A stretch of 64,000 nt of DNA from Heterobasidion occidentale (GCA_039111635.1 JBCAQO010000004.1:1674001-1738000), one strand, 5' to 3'. Numbered from the stretch's first letter, positions 1 through 15,159 are shown. Notes: generated by a model from the sequence alone, not told the origin. Numbers and translations: made by a program.

Positions 1-1042
1 CGACGATGAGGGGGATCGGATTGAGCAACGCACGATCACCTAGCAGCCTGATGCTCCTCCGCTATCTCCCGTCGTCCGCCGCACCCGCTCCACGCGCGTA
101 ATACGCATGCGTACACTTACTCTACTACCGCGCAGCCGTCTCCCTCGACGAACGCACGCACGATGCCTGAACTGGCGGCAGGCAGGGCAACCCCAGTCGG
201 AACGGTATCCTCGGACACTCACAGCAGCGTATAACGTAAACGCGCAGAAAAGGGCCGATTTACGGAATGTGCGTGTGCACGCATGGCGCCTGCTCATTCT
301 CGAGTGCTGCAAGGACGGCGCATGACGACGCCGACTCGGTAAAGGAATGACCGTCAGTGTAAAAATGGGCGAGGCAATGGACTCGATTTTTACGACGGTC
401 GAGCGACATGTGGCCTGTGACAGCGCTCGGACTTGGAGGGACTTGGTGCACAGATTGGCTCGATGAGATCGACCAAGTCCACATCGAGGCTTGGAAATTC
501 TGCAAGGACGCTGAGCTGAGGTCCGACGGGCGTGAACCGGCCGTGTCCGCATCGGGATATGGGCCCCAGTTCCTAGTAGTAGGCCTGACGCATGGCCAGA
601 GGGCGTGATATCCCGATACCCCGAATGGCATGGCACGTGGAGCGCGGACTCCGCACGAGTCAGGTTAGGAGGTTCCTGGGCTAGTGAGAGAGGGTTTCGC
701 GAGAATAAAATTTTCGGCGGAGGTAGCGAGGGACGCGATACCTGGGCAGGGAGGCACAGGGGAGGAGACGAGTCGCCCACGGCCCAAGGGCAGCGGGCCT
801 AGCGTTTCAAGAACATCCCACCGGGTGGCCAACACGTCAAACGGAAACTGTCTAGATCGGCTCGAGCCTTCGAGGCGCAGCCTCGCACGTGGAAGAGAAG
901 CCCCGAAGCGGTGAGAAACACGCCAAATACGACCAAGCTGAGAGCCATTCAGGGTCCGCGAAGGTTGCGCCGTTCTTGACTCGCAACACTCGCTGGTCCT
1001 CGACGCGTCAATACACAACAATCGCGACTCGTCACATCCCTC
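1..1042. other. Upstream region, no gene recognised
   Basis: GC-rich sequence ahead of the glycosylase gene. Long open frames exist on both strands (for example minus 40-780), but their translations are rich in Arg, Ser and His, lack domain-like patches and overlap one another, as expected from chance openness in GC-rich DNA. The last few hundred bases presumably contain the promoter and 5' leader of the downstream gene. No convincing TATA box or splice-supported exon was seen. Confidence 0.5.
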
Positions 1043-2726
1043 ATGGACTCAAAACCACGCGTCGTCTATCTCGAGGACCTGGAAACACCGGTCTCATCAC
1101 AGAAGACTGACGAGAATGACGCGGTCGACGCGTCCCCCGTCGAACCCAAGGACGCGACGGTGACGGTTGGGAAGACAAAGACGACCACTGTTACTGCGAA
1201 GCGTCAGCGCACGTTGATGGACATGTTCTCGTCCAATGGCAGCACCGCGGGGCCTAGCAACAAAAAACAGAGACTCGCCGACTCCAGCGTGTCATCATCT
1301 GCTTCCGTGTCCTCCAAGGCGGTGTCCTCGGTGACAAACTTTGGACTGCAGCCGTTGAATTCAATCCCGTTCTCGCTCTCCGCGTTCGTCGAGTCTCTCA
1401 CCGATGACCAGAAGAGGCTGCTCAAGCTCGAATGCGAGACGATGGGGAAGAGCTGGTGAGCTTCTGCGTCTGCTCCGCACTCACGTCCATCATTTCATAT
1501 CTCTCCACAGGCTTAAGCTTCTCAAAGATGAAATCAAGAAATCTTATTTCACATCGTTGAAAGAGTTCCTCTGGGGCGAAGGCGTCAAAGGCCCTGATGA
1601 CAGCGCGAAGTCGCTAAAAATATACCCTGCGCGTAAGTGCATTCCTCTTCTTCCTCCCCTTCGCATCACGGTCTTCACCTCGACGACCCTCAAGCCAAAA
1701 ACATCTATTCTTGGTCCAATTTCACCCCTCTCGGAAAGGTAAAAGTGGTCATCATCGGCCAGGATCCGTATCATGGAGCGGGTCAGGCGCATGGTCAGCA
1801 CCTGGCCACCCTCCTCCCCTTCCGTTCCTGATCGCTATCATCGCAGGGCTCTCGTTTTCTGTTCCTCCCAACGTTTCCGTTCCTCCCTCGCTGAAAAACG
1901 TGCTGAGCCGACGCGTCACCTCTCTTCTGTCCGCTCCACATTACTGATCCTACTCGGGCACTCTAGATATACCTGGAAATACAAGCGGAGTATCCGGAGT
2001 TTGTTCCGCCGAAGCATGGGTGAGTGCGCTGCTCTGCCAGGCGGGTGTCAACAATGGGGCGGAGTTCACTCGCTTCCCCATTTCGAGTGGCCGTGGTCTT
2101 GCGCTGCGCGCCCAATCACATGTTCACTTCGGCTCATGGCTGTCCGTGGCAGAAACTTGACAGCGTGGGCCGAAAACGGCGTCCTTATGTTGAATACGTG
2201 CTTGACGGTCCGAGCGGGTTCCCCTGGCTCGCACTCGAACAAAGGCTGGGAGCAGTTCACAGACAAGGTCGTCGACGTCGTTGATCGCTACGGCGGCGCA
2301 AACCTGCCCGCTGTGAAAGCCAACGATAAGATAGGTCACGGCCGCGGCGTCGTCTTTCTCGCCTGGGGTGCTTGGGCTGCAAAGCGAGTCGCCAAGCTGA
2401 GCAAGGTACGTCTGCGCCAAGTCGTCGATCGATCGATCGGTGACTGACCCTCTCTCGCGTGCCCCGCCGTCCTCTTCCAACAGAACAAACATCTCATCTT
2501 GACCAGTGCCGTGAGTGGACTCCACACACATGTCTTTGTGCGTCTTGATCGTGTTTGCACCTGCTCACCTGTTTTTTTTTTTGCCTTCGACTAGCACCCC
2601 TCCCCTTTCAGCGCACACAAAGGTTTTCTCGGGAACGGCCACTTCAAGAAAGCCAACGACTGGTTGGAGCAACGGTACGGGAAAGGTGGCTGCGTTGACT
2701 GGTGCCGCTTGGACGCAGTCATATGA
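1043..2726 (+). CDS. UNG1: Uracil-DNA glycosylase (family 1, UNG)
   Basis: Removes uracil from DNA as the first step of base excision repair, in nucleus and/or mitochondria. I can splice eight exons: 1043-1455, 1511-1632, 1695-1793, 1847-1899, 1967-2019, 2153-2405, 2484-2510 and 2595-2726. All junctions are GT-AG and phase-consistent, giving about 383 residues. The water-activating loop GQDPYHG lies near residues 200-206, the uracil-pocket stretch [10 protein letters not shown] is present, and the DNA-intercalation motif HPSPFSAH is near 341-348. The N-terminal ~70 residues are low-complexity and carry QRTLMDMF at about 55-62, matching the PCNA-binding box at the N-terminus of nuclear UNG. 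The first ATG of the exon was chosen because the PCNA box follows it in frame. Exon 7 is only 27 nt. The family assignment is certain. Confidence 0.96.
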
Positions 2727-3343
2727 TGACATAGGACAACGAGGCGCGACATTTCCGAGGGCGAAGTGATCGGTGGGACGCCGACGCGGCGGACCCGGGT
2801 AGTGTTTTGATGGGCTGATCTGATGCCTAGGTATCTGTGAGTGGGAGGATAGCATGAGGGCATGTTGCATACCCCACATTTTGAACATACATTGTATCGT
2901 ACTTGCAAATTAGTAACACCGTATCATAAGTGCTTCGATGGCCCGACACGCAAATCAAGCGATTAAAGATGTGGTTGTTCCGACGGGGATCAGGTAGATG
3001 GTAAGTACTAGGTGGAGACCGAAGTAAGTAGTACCGCACGACCTCAAAAGGAAGCGAGACGCCCTGAGAATGATACAGTGTCCATGCGGTGGCGTCATTA
3101 GTCTAAAGGGATCCGTTTGGGACAGGAATACCTTTGTAAACGCCCGCGAGAGGTAAAACAACATAGCGGGAACGTAAGAGCTTGTTCGAGAGAATATAAT
3201 GATACAGAAAGCAGCCTAATGGTAAAGGCGCTCGGGACGCTTGGAGGGATGAAAGGGTGGGAACGAGGTGTGTGCGCGTGCGAGGGAACGGTGCGGTACA
3301 TTTGCAGTCGCGGGATGCTGATAAATCGAAGGGCCGGATCTGA
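2727..3343. other. Convergent 3' region between UNG and bZIP genes
   Basis: About 620 bases between two stop codons facing each other. It is AT-richer than its flanks and probably holds both 3' untranslated regions. Short open frames occur on both strands but none shows recognisable protein features or supported splice sites. Confidence 0.5.
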
Positions 3344-4404
3344 TCAATCCCCGCCATTACTGAAAGGAGGACGTAAGGTCGGGTGGGAGAGATCGGATAT
3401 GCGTGGCGGGGAGAGGCGTCGCAGTGCGCCGGTAGAGGACTGGGGCGGTGGCAGGTGAGGATAGTGATGGTTGACGATGTTCTGATAGCTCTGGGGCTCA
3501 TTACCGGAGCGCCTATTCCCATGCCCATACGGAAGGTTCCCCGAGTGATCACGCGGCGGAGGGTGCACAGCGTGGATGGCAGGCGTCGCGGGAGGGTGGT
3601 GATGCCGTTGACCGCCATCGGTAGGCGAAAACGGCGACTGAGTGTATGGGAAGTGCTGCGGCTCCTCGCGGATATCACGAAGAGGATAGCCCGGGTTGCC
3701 GTATGCGTCTCCCATGGGACGGTCAGCCGTGTGCGCAAAGTTTTGGGTGCTCTGTTGGACCGGAGGGATGTACATCGAATTAGACAGGGGATTGCGGGAG
3801 GAAGAGGGGCTGGGGAACGAGTATTGCGATTGCGGAGGCTTGTGGGCGTTGATACTCGATAGGGAATAGCCGGTAGATGGGGGAGAAGTGTGCGACTCGG
3901 TTTGGTCGTCGCCGAGGAGCATGTGCTGATCCCACGAGCTAGCATCGACATTATGGCCAGAGTGCGGGGACGGGCGCATATTAGCCGTGATGGTCGAGGG
4001 GGAAATCGAGTCTGTCCTGGTGGGGGATGGGGACTCGGCAGAAGAGCCACCGCGGCTGGTCGGCGCGGGAGGGACGGAGGTGCCCGACGCGTTGCGCGAG
4101 CCAGAGGTAGAATACGGCTTGGGTTTGTCCTTGCCCGTGGGGCCCTTGCCGAGGACGGGGCGATTGGCGGGGGGCAGGTTGAGGGCTGCGCGGAGGGTGT
4201 TGTTCTCGTCCTCCAATTCTGAGACGCGCTGCTCGAGGGCCTGAAGAGGTATCAAAAAAAACGATGAGCACGGAGGGGGGGGAAGATCTAGAGATCGCGC
4301 ACTTCTAGGTGTGCGGCCCGGCGCGCACGAAAGGCTCGCTGGACGTCGCGGGCGCGGTTTGGGGGGAGGTTGTCGTTGCGCTTGCGGCCTCTTTTTGAGG
4401 ACAT
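3344..4404 (-). CDS. bZIP transcription factor with atypical basic region
   Basis: Two exons (4404-4303 and 4240-3344) join in phase to about 332 residues; the intron has a GTGCGC donor and a CTTCAG acceptor. Residues ~4-34 are strongly basic and include ARDVQRAFRARR. Heptad leucines follow (LEALEQRVSELEDEN). The remaining 270 residues are Pro/Ser/His-rich and look disordered, as in a transactivation domain. The intron lies exactly between basic region and zipper. The basic region aligns with the fungal AP-1/Yap signature, but the normally invariant Asn is replaced by Ala in this alignment (see findings). It is presumably a nuclear sequence-specific regulator; target genes cannot be inferred. 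A start further upstream (near 4500) is open but the M-S-S-K-R-G start just before the basic region fits bZIP genes better. Confidence 0.85.
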
Positions 4405-4858
4405 GGTGGAGGGATGAATGGGGCAGAGAGACAAAGAGGAATTGGAGGCGGGAGAGCGAGGAAGCGGAGCTGGATTGGGAGGGGGGCTGAGTGTGAACAT
4501 ATATAGGACATGAGTGCAGTCCGTTTGGAGGAACTAGCGTCAGCCGCGTTTAGGTGCGTCGATCACTGCAGCTTCCTTTTTTGGGGTGCGACCGTGACGG
4601 CGCCGTGACGACGTCGCCCAGCAAACAACCCATCATTTCTTCCGAGTCGCTTACCCCGTTTTCTGCCTTCTGATTCTATCGGCCTCTTCCTCTCCTCGAC
4701 CCCTTCTCGACTGACGAGATCACAATGACCTGCTAGCGACACCGCACAGCAATAATATATAATCCATGCCCGTACACTGATCAAGATCTCCCTCTCCCTT
4801 CCAGCACTCTCTATGCCCGCCGAATTTCCGACAGACCTAGGCACGCCCTCTCCACACC
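4405..4858. other. Spacer between XPB 3' end and bZIP start
   Basis: About 450 bases between two minus-strand genes. It should contain the bZIP promoter and leader, and the XPB 3' untranslated end. It contains pyrimidine-rich tracts and no convincing coding segment. Confidence 0.45.
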
Positions 4859-8256
<3,398 letters not shown>

Positions 8257-8525
8257 ACAGTTAACCTCTTTTGGATAGTGTAGGTGTGAAGCTCCGAAAT
8301 CTATCGGTAGGTGTATAGTTGGGAGGAACAGGAGCAAAAATGACAGACAAAGTTGGAAGTCGAGGAGCCTCCAGCAAGAGTCATCGCATGACGCGCCACA
8401 CTGACTCAGCTTCGGAGATCCAAAAGTCTTGTTGCATCGTCCACATTGTCGACGTCGTCCTCGTCCTCCTTTCTTTCTTCCCCGATCCATCGTCCTCATC
8501 AGCAACTCTTATCTTGTATTTAGAC
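8257..8525. promoter_or_regulatory. Bidirectional promoter XPB / BBP
   Basis: Only about 270 bases separate the two divergent start codons of XPB and BBP, so both promoters and 5' leaders must share this interval. It is pyrimidine-rich near the BBP side. No TATA box was seen, in keeping with housekeeping genes. The assignment follows from gene arrangement only. Confidence 0.6.
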
Positions 8526-10381
8526 ATGTGGAGGCCCGCGACTCGTCAGATTACAGGGACTAATGATGGTATTGTATTCCCTTCATTGTGCGCAGCTCGT
8601 CTCGCTAATAATCTACTCCAGTCCCGCTGGGGAACCGCCGTCGTTTTGGTCCTGCCCCGGCAGAGGAAACTGCTCCCCCTCAGTTAGCCCAACCGTCTCC
8701 ATCTGCTTACCCGCGGCCCGCGCAAAATGAAGATCGGAGGGTCAAAGAGGAGACTCCGTCTTATACACCCGCCGAAGGTAAGTCGCTTGAACCAGTGATT
8801 GACCTCATCGATCGTTTGCTCCAAGTGCGCAGGCGATTTAACAGCTCATTGATCTTCAATGCCACCTCTGGCATCATTCGCTTCCGACTTTCCTTTCTCA
8901 TACTAACACTGACAACCCTGACATCTTGACCCGCCCCACTAGCTGATTCTAATGGCGCCCGCAAAAAACGCAGTCGATGGGGTGAGGCAAAGACCGACAT
9001 ACCGGGTCTACCTACTGCCATCTCGGCGGCTGGTGTCTCTCAGGCGCAGCTCGATAATTACGCTATTCATCTTCGATTGGAAGAAATTAATCGTAAACTG
9101 AGGCTTAATGACTTCGTACCCCCGGAACGCGAGCGGTAAATGATCTATAAAACCACGCCTTGGCTTGGTAATTTGCTACTATATACTGATGTCAATGTCA
9201 TCAGATCCCCCTCTCCCCCGCCTACCTACGACGCTCATGGTCGCCGCACTAACACGCGCGAGGTTCGCTATCGTAAAAAATTGGAAGACGAGCGTATTCG
9301 CCTCGTCGACCGTGCTATGAAGAATGACCCCAATTTCCGCCCGCCGGTCGAGTATCATCAGCAGAAGCGTTCCCAGCGGCCCTCCGAAAAAGTTTACATT
9401 CCCGTCAAGGAGTTTCCGGAAATAAATTTCTTCGGGCTTCTCGTCGGTCCCCGCGGAAATAGTTTGAAGAAGATGGAAAGGGAAAGCGGGGCCAAGATCA
9501 GCATCAGGGGAAAGGGTAGTGTCAAGGAAGGCAAGACTCGTCCAGATCAATTTGCCGAGGACGCAGAGGAAGACCTGCATTGCCTTGTACTTGCTGATAC
9601 AGACGAGAAGGTTACCGCTTGTGTCAAGATGATTAACAGGGTTATTGAGACTGTGAGCACTCATTCCCTTATCAGTGGATGAATGTGAGCTGATGCTTTT
9701 GTGTCCTCAGGCTGCCTCCACTCCCGAGGGACAGAACGACCACAAGCGAAACCAGCTGCGCGAACTCGCGGCTCTTAATGGTACCCTCCGTGATGACGAA
9801 AACCAGATTTGCCAAAACTGTGGTGGCGTTGGCCACCGCAAGTACGACTGTCCGGAGCAGCGTAACTTCACAGCTAACATCATCTGTCGAGTTTGTGGCA
9901 GCGCCGGCCATATGGCCCGTGACTGTAATGTCAACAAGGATGCTAACGCCCCCGCCTTTGGAGGCCCGCCTTCGAATATGAACAGGGCGGCTTCGATTCA
10001 GAGTATGCCAGTCTGATGGCTGAATTAGGCGAGAGTGGGAAGGGGTCTGGCGGCGATGCTGGAAGAGGCCCATGGGGCGGAGGTGCAGGTGGGCATGACA
10101 TCACAGGCGGCGGATCGAACATTCCTCCTTGGCGTAGGCCCGAAGTTTGGGTCTCGAACATTAACCAGAATCAGAACCAAAACGCCTTACAGGGCGGTTA
10201 TCGAGCGCCTCAACAAGGTTATGGCGGCTACGGTGGGGCTCCTGGTGGCTACGATCCGAACGCGCAACAGGCATGGGCTGGTTACTCGCAGCAGGCGCCA
10301 TATCAACAATCTCAGGACTACAACTACGCTCAATATTATCAGAATCAATACGCTCAGCAAACCAGCACCCCAGCGCACTAA
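8526..10381 (+). CDS. MSL5: Branch-point-binding protein (BBP/SF1)
   Basis: Nuclear splicing factor that binds the intron branch-point sequence during commitment-complex assembly. Exons 8526-8568, 8622-8777, 8943-9135, 9205-9652 and 9711 onward join in phase. Visible domains: N-terminal MWRP start, RSRWG motif of the U2AF-binding ligand region (KKRSRWGE), the KH-QUA2 domain with [19 protein letters not shown], and two CCHC zinc knuckles ([14 protein letters not shown] and [14 protein letters not shown]). The C-terminus is rich in Gly, Gln, Tyr and Pro. After the second knuckle the frame must shift before [14 protein letters not shown]. Either 9930-9985 is a 56-nt intron (GTCAAC donor, CAG acceptor, GCTAAC inside) or one base is missing near 9985. 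With the intron the protein is about 484 residues. Confidence 0.95.
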
Positions 10382-10840
10382 ATCATCGTTTACTCTCTCC
10401 CCCGTCTAACGCTCGTTCTCCATGCGTTTCTCACAGCTCAGAACACGAACCACCATCAAATCTCATCGGTCTCAGGAGCATCGAAGGCTTTTGCATTTGC
10501 AGCACTATGTATTTCACATCAGGCCGGTCGACAGCGTTCCTGGTTCTCTCTTTCGCAGACTGTTACTCATTTTCAGGTTGACCCCGCTCTACGGAAGCCC
10601 CTCTGTAAATCCATCTCATTTTCGACTACTCTCCATCCACGTAACGTCACGGTTGCCTTCCTGTGAACTCTCGCGTTGTGGCTCACCTCAGTTGACTTGG
10701 TTGTGTGTTTGTTTATGTCGACGGCACGTTTTGAAAAAACTAATTAAGTGAGCGCAGCTTGTAATTTCATGTGCGATGTATTTAGCCGCCGGAAGGAAAG
10801 GTATATCGTGAGCCCCTGTATGCGGAACGAAGGGACGCCG
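10382..10840. other. Convergent 3' region BBP / RCM1
   Basis: About 460 bases between the BBP and RCM1 stop codons. Pyrimidine-rich plus-strand sequence, probably both 3' untranslated regions. No additional gene is supported. Confidence 0.5.
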
Positions 10841-12791
10841 TCACGCGTTCCCTGCTTTCGTTTTTCTCTTCTTGTGCCTCCGGCTCTTTCCCTGCTCTAA
10901 CAACGCATTATCCCCGCTCCCTTCCATGACATGTCTTTTCTTGGAGGGGTGTTGCGGGTCCTTACGTTCTGTGGGATCAGTCACCGAGCTGTCACCTCTC
11001 ACGAAGCACGAAACAAAGAAGCCGTTGGTCGCATCTTCCCCGGGAGAGCAGCGCACCAAAGCTGCGGCGTCCACTAGATCGATATCACCACGGCTAGCTA
11101 TATGAGCATACTGTATTCCCACAAACGAGGGAAAGAAGAAACGCCGACCTGGGTTGGAGAGCTTGTCCGGTAGTCCCCTGCGGTGCCAGGACGGGAGGAC
11201 CATGTCAGGAGATGCGAGTTTGAATGCTCCTTTGCGGGCCTCCACGCTGTTTATAGCTTCCTGTACGACGTGTTCGTTTTCAGCCGCGTGGATGCTGCAG
11301 GTGGAGTACACGATTTTTTGAACAAAAGGGACTTGCGGGGAAGATTGGTAGTCAGCGAAGGGACCACGAGATACGATGTCGATAAGATCGTACATTTCAT
11401 CGCATGTCGAACCATCATAAGTTGAAATGATGAAAGCTTGTTTAGTCTTCCTTCCAGGATTTCTTCAGTCTCTTCCTCTTGTTGACCGGACTGATTTGAG
11501 TTTGATTTGATTTGACGATAATGAAGATGTGCTCATACCTGGTTCGAGGAGATAATCAAGGCGATTGACGATGCCCGAACCACTGCACGATGGGTCGAGA
11601 AGACTGAAGGAGGCTTTCATATCAGTATCGCAATCAAGATAGGGGATATGATATAGAACGGCATACATATGGGTGACTTCGGCAAATTGAATGTCTTCGG
11701 GATTTGTAGTGAGGAAGTCGATGTTCAGGGCTTCCGTGTTCCGACAGCCTGCTTTATCAAGCATGGTCTTCAGAGTAGAGAACCTCCTCCGATCCCGTTC
11801 GAAAGCGAATAGCTGGAAAGTGTGAGAACAACGGCACATGAGGGTGACATCGATTAAAGTCAAGAGGAATGTACTAGCTTTCCCTTTGTTTTGCATGAGT
11901 GCGCTGAGATGTGAAGTCTTGTTTCCAGGAGCTGCTGTCGCGTCTATGACGACACAATCATCACTCGCTGGAGGGGCGAGGACCGTAGCAGGGAAGCACG
12001 AAGCCTTATCCTGAAGGATGATCTTGCCACTCGTGTAGGCAAGATCTTTGTGAAACTGTGTTTGTGGAGGAAAAAGTAGCAGGTCTGGAATATGCTCATC
12101 CTTCGCGAATTTCCTGCACACAATAAGATCAGCTTGAGAGACATACGTGGTGCGCATGTTTATTTTTTTACTTGCCTGGAGCGGATCGCCTATTTCATAG
12201 CCTTCTGAAGCGTACAATTTGATGATCTCTTCCGATGAAGCCTTCAGAGTGTTGACGCGAACGTAGCGAGGGATTCGATCTGGTGAAGGTCAATTGTAAG
12301 GGAGGACTGCTGAAATAAAAGTTTACTGATGAAGCGTGCTTACCCGCTCTAGCATCACCCGTTTGCGCCAGTTCAGTGGTGGCCTTTGCGCCTTTTTTGA
12401 TCTTAATCTTGATGAATTCGGCGTGGAGCCTTGTCTTGTGTCGCAGAATGGCCTGTTTGACAGGTCCGTCGCCAGCTTGAATGCCTTTTGAAAGCAGAAC
12501 ATCATGCACCAAGACCAGTGCGAGGCTACGTGAAGTTATCTTTCGCTCTTCTTCAAGTAGCTTGGACGCGACAATCACTTCTGTCAACACTGACTTGTCT
12601 GTTACATGAAAGAAGGTCAAACACACGCTGCGACGACGACGGCAGTGAGTCTTACACTTGAGCGTCTCAATGACAAGGGCAGCGGTGCGCTTGCGGTCTT
12701 TGTCAGGCAAAGTACTGAGAACTCCCTTCACGGAGCCTTGTTTAGCATCTAGGCGATCAAGCATCTTAGCAGCCTCAAAGTAAAAATTCAT
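10841..12791 (-). CDS. RCM1: 25S/28S rRNA m5C methyltransferase (Rcm1/NSUN5)
   Basis: NOL1/NOP2/Sun-family SAM-dependent enzyme that methylates a cytosine in large-subunit rRNA in the nucleolus. Start at 12791 (MNFYFEAAKML). An N-terminal helical domain is followed by RIPRYVRVNTLK and by the SAM-binding motif VIDATAAPGNKTSHL. The motif IV cysteine lies in LLDPSCSGSG and the catalytic motif VI cysteine in IVYSTCSIHAAENE. The C-terminal tail is Lys/Arg-rich (KSRRHKKRK), a nucleolar-type signal. At least six introns interrupt it. The 'NPGRRFFFPSF' junction near 11130 probably hides another short intron. The N-terminal half and the two cysteine motifs together point to NSUN5/Rcm1 rather than Nop2. 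Confidence 0.92.
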
Positions 12792-13254
12792 TGCATGTAG
12801 CTATGTAGACAGGAAGGACATTAGCGTCCGCTCTGATGAGGGAACTATGGAGGCGACATGCTGATTGACAGTCCCTTCAAACAACTATTTGGCAATCGTG
12901 AACAACGTCCTGTGAAAAAGTATCGTTAGCTTTCGTCTCGTAGAAAAGTGAACGATAGGCGGAAAGTCAGATGAATTGATTTTCTTCATGTCCGAACAGA
13001 GTCCAGTCAGGCAATGTAGATAAGTTAAAAGAAAACATCATGCGATAACTTTGAAGATAAAAGAGTACACTCACAAGTTAGGTTGACGATGTCTCCAGTT
13101 GGAAAGGATGAGATGGTGGAAGACAAGTCGTTCAGAAAATGCCTCGATCGGCTATTTGTATGCAAATTTTAAAACTCCGACAGAATTGCCATTTCCGTGC
13201 ACGGTGGCGCCGACGAGCTGAAGTCGTTCCGTCTCGCCCACATTTCCACTCAAA
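12792..13254. promoter_or_regulatory. Divergent promoter RCM1 / DnaJ
   Basis: About 460 bases between RCM1 and the inferred start of the DnaJ gene. It contains both promoters and the 5' leader of the DnaJ transcript. An ATG at 13139 opens a frame into the leader but does not connect in frame to the J domain, so it is either an upstream ORF or untranscribed. Confidence 0.45.
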
Positions 13255-15159
13255 AGTCAGTTTGGGTTTGAGTCCTTGTTGTGTGCTATGCATATGTGTT
13301 CATAACATCTTAACAATCAGTGCCCGTCGAAACAGACCTGTATGATATCTTAGGTGTCAGCCCAACAGCCGACGAAGGTGCTGGTTATACATGCTGTCCG
13401 AGTACGGGTGCTAACGCCTTGTGGTTCTCGTAGGAGAAATCAAGAAGGCGTATCGGAAAAAGGTCTTTATAGCTCTCTGTGATATTGCGTCTTTGAGTCC
13501 TTATATTTGTGCAGGCCAAAGATCTCCACCCGGTAGGTATCTTCCGCGCCACTTGCATCTCGTGTTTACAGAAGTTCTGACCTGCGGTGTCGTGCATTAG
13601 GATAAGGTGTGTGTAGTCATATCTTCGAAAAACATGTGCTCAATGCTACCTGTGTAGAACCCAAATGACCCGGAAGCCATACAGAAGTTCCAGGAGATGG
13701 CTGCTGCGTGCGTCACATAATATTGCCTTTTGTCCAAGGCTTACCCCCTCGGCCTGTTGCGCAGCTACGAGCTCCTAAGTGACCCAAACTCACGGGCTGC
13801 ATACGATGCACATGGCATGGAAGGTATCAGCAGTCATGGCCCCGGAGGCCCAGCAGGAGGGATGGATCCAAATGATTTCTTTGCGCAATTCTTCGGCAAC
13901 GGCAACGGCAACGGTATGGGATTCGACTTTGGGGGTATGGGTGGACCAGGAAGACGGAGGAAGGGACAGGATTCTGTGCTACCGTACGAGGTCTCGCTTG
14001 AGGATCTGTACAACGGTAAGAGTGTGAAGATGATGATGGAGAAGGAGGTTGAATGCGGGACGTGTAAGGGGTGAGTCGAATCCTGTCTGCACTTGAGGGT
14101 GACGTTGAAAGCTCCGCAGGTCAGGGGCCAAGGGTAGCGCGAAACCTAAAAAATGCGCGAAGTGCGATGGCAAGGGATGGACACATGTGCAAACTCAAAT
14201 TGCTCCCTCACAATTAGGCACGTCCCGGGCGGTATGCCCAGAATGTGAAGGCCATGGAGACAAGCTGCGAGAGAAGGATAGGTACGCAAGAATACCTCGC
14301 TTATTCTTTCTGCACCTGCTCCTTATGCTCGGTTGACGTTGCTGTCAGGTGCAAGAAGTGCAAAGGGGATAAGGTGGTCAAGGAGAAGACACGGCAAGAA
14401 ATCTTTGTGGAACGTGGTATGTCCGACGGCCAGCGAATCATAATGGCAGGCGCCGGTGATCAAGAGGTGCGGGTTTTTATCCCCTAAAACAGATATCTTA
14501 CATGTGCTCATGTGCCGCCTACACAGCCTGGTCTTCCCGCAGGAGACGTAATCTTTGTTCTCAAAGCCCAACCGCACAAGTCGTTTGAGCGGTCGGGGAA
14601 CGACCTGGCCACCACTGTCAAAATTACGCTTTCCGAGGCGCTACTCGGGTTCGATCGCATCCTTGTGAACCATCTGGACGGGCGGGGATTGCGAGTGTCG
14701 AGCCCACCGGGTCGAGTCATCAACCCGAGGCAATCTATCGTCCTCCACGGAGAAGGCATGCCGGTGTACAAGACCCCAGATGAACGAGGAAATCTCTACG
14801 TTATCCTCGACATCGAGATGCCTGATCAGCAGTGGATGAAGACTATCGATCGCACAGTACGTTTCATATCCCTCACCATTCAATGGCACTGTGATTCATG
14901 TCTCAACCTCGGACAGGCTGTTGAAGCGCTTCTTCCCCCGAAGAAGACAGATGTAGAACCCAGGCCAGCTGTGGTAGACGAGGCAGAGTACGAAGAGAGT
15001 GACATGGTCGAAGTGCGTGCACGGTCGTTTCCAGCGGATACGGACTTCTTTGATCAAGGATTTGCATTTGCATCGCAGTTCGGCGAGGGTGCGGATGAAG
15101 AAGCATGGGAGGACGATGATGACGAGGGCGGTGCTGAGCCCGAATGTCGGACGCAATGA
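13255..15159 (+). CDS. YDJ1: Type I DnaJ/Hsp40 co-chaperone, farnesylation motif (Ydj1-like)
   Basis: Co-chaperone that stimulates Hsp70 ATPase and delivers clients. The J domain is assembled from tiny exons: 13321-13377, 13434-13462, 13515-13532, 13601-13606 (6 nt) and 13658-13707, then 13765-14070 and beyond. HPD of the J domain is split H-P / D-K. A Gly/Phe/Asn-rich linker follows, then four CxxCxGxG-type zinc repeats (CGTCKGSG, CAKCDGKG, CPECEGHG, CKKCKGDK) and two client-binding beta domains. The protein ends ...ECRTQ, a CaaX box as in Ydj1 (farnesyl-Cys, membrane association). No in-frame ATG precedes the first J-domain residues. The simplest start is an A at 13255 spliced to TG at 13321, giving M-P-V-E-T. 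That start is inferred; the family is certain. Confidence 0.92.

Noticed and set aside
40..780. Minus-strand open frame of 246 codons at the window start
   Set aside because: Ser/Arg/Pro-rich with no conserved patch, overlapping other open frames; most likely chance.
2424..2440. Tandem CGAT tetranucleotides
   Set aside because: Only about three units within an intron of the glycosylase gene; too short to be a meaningful repeat.
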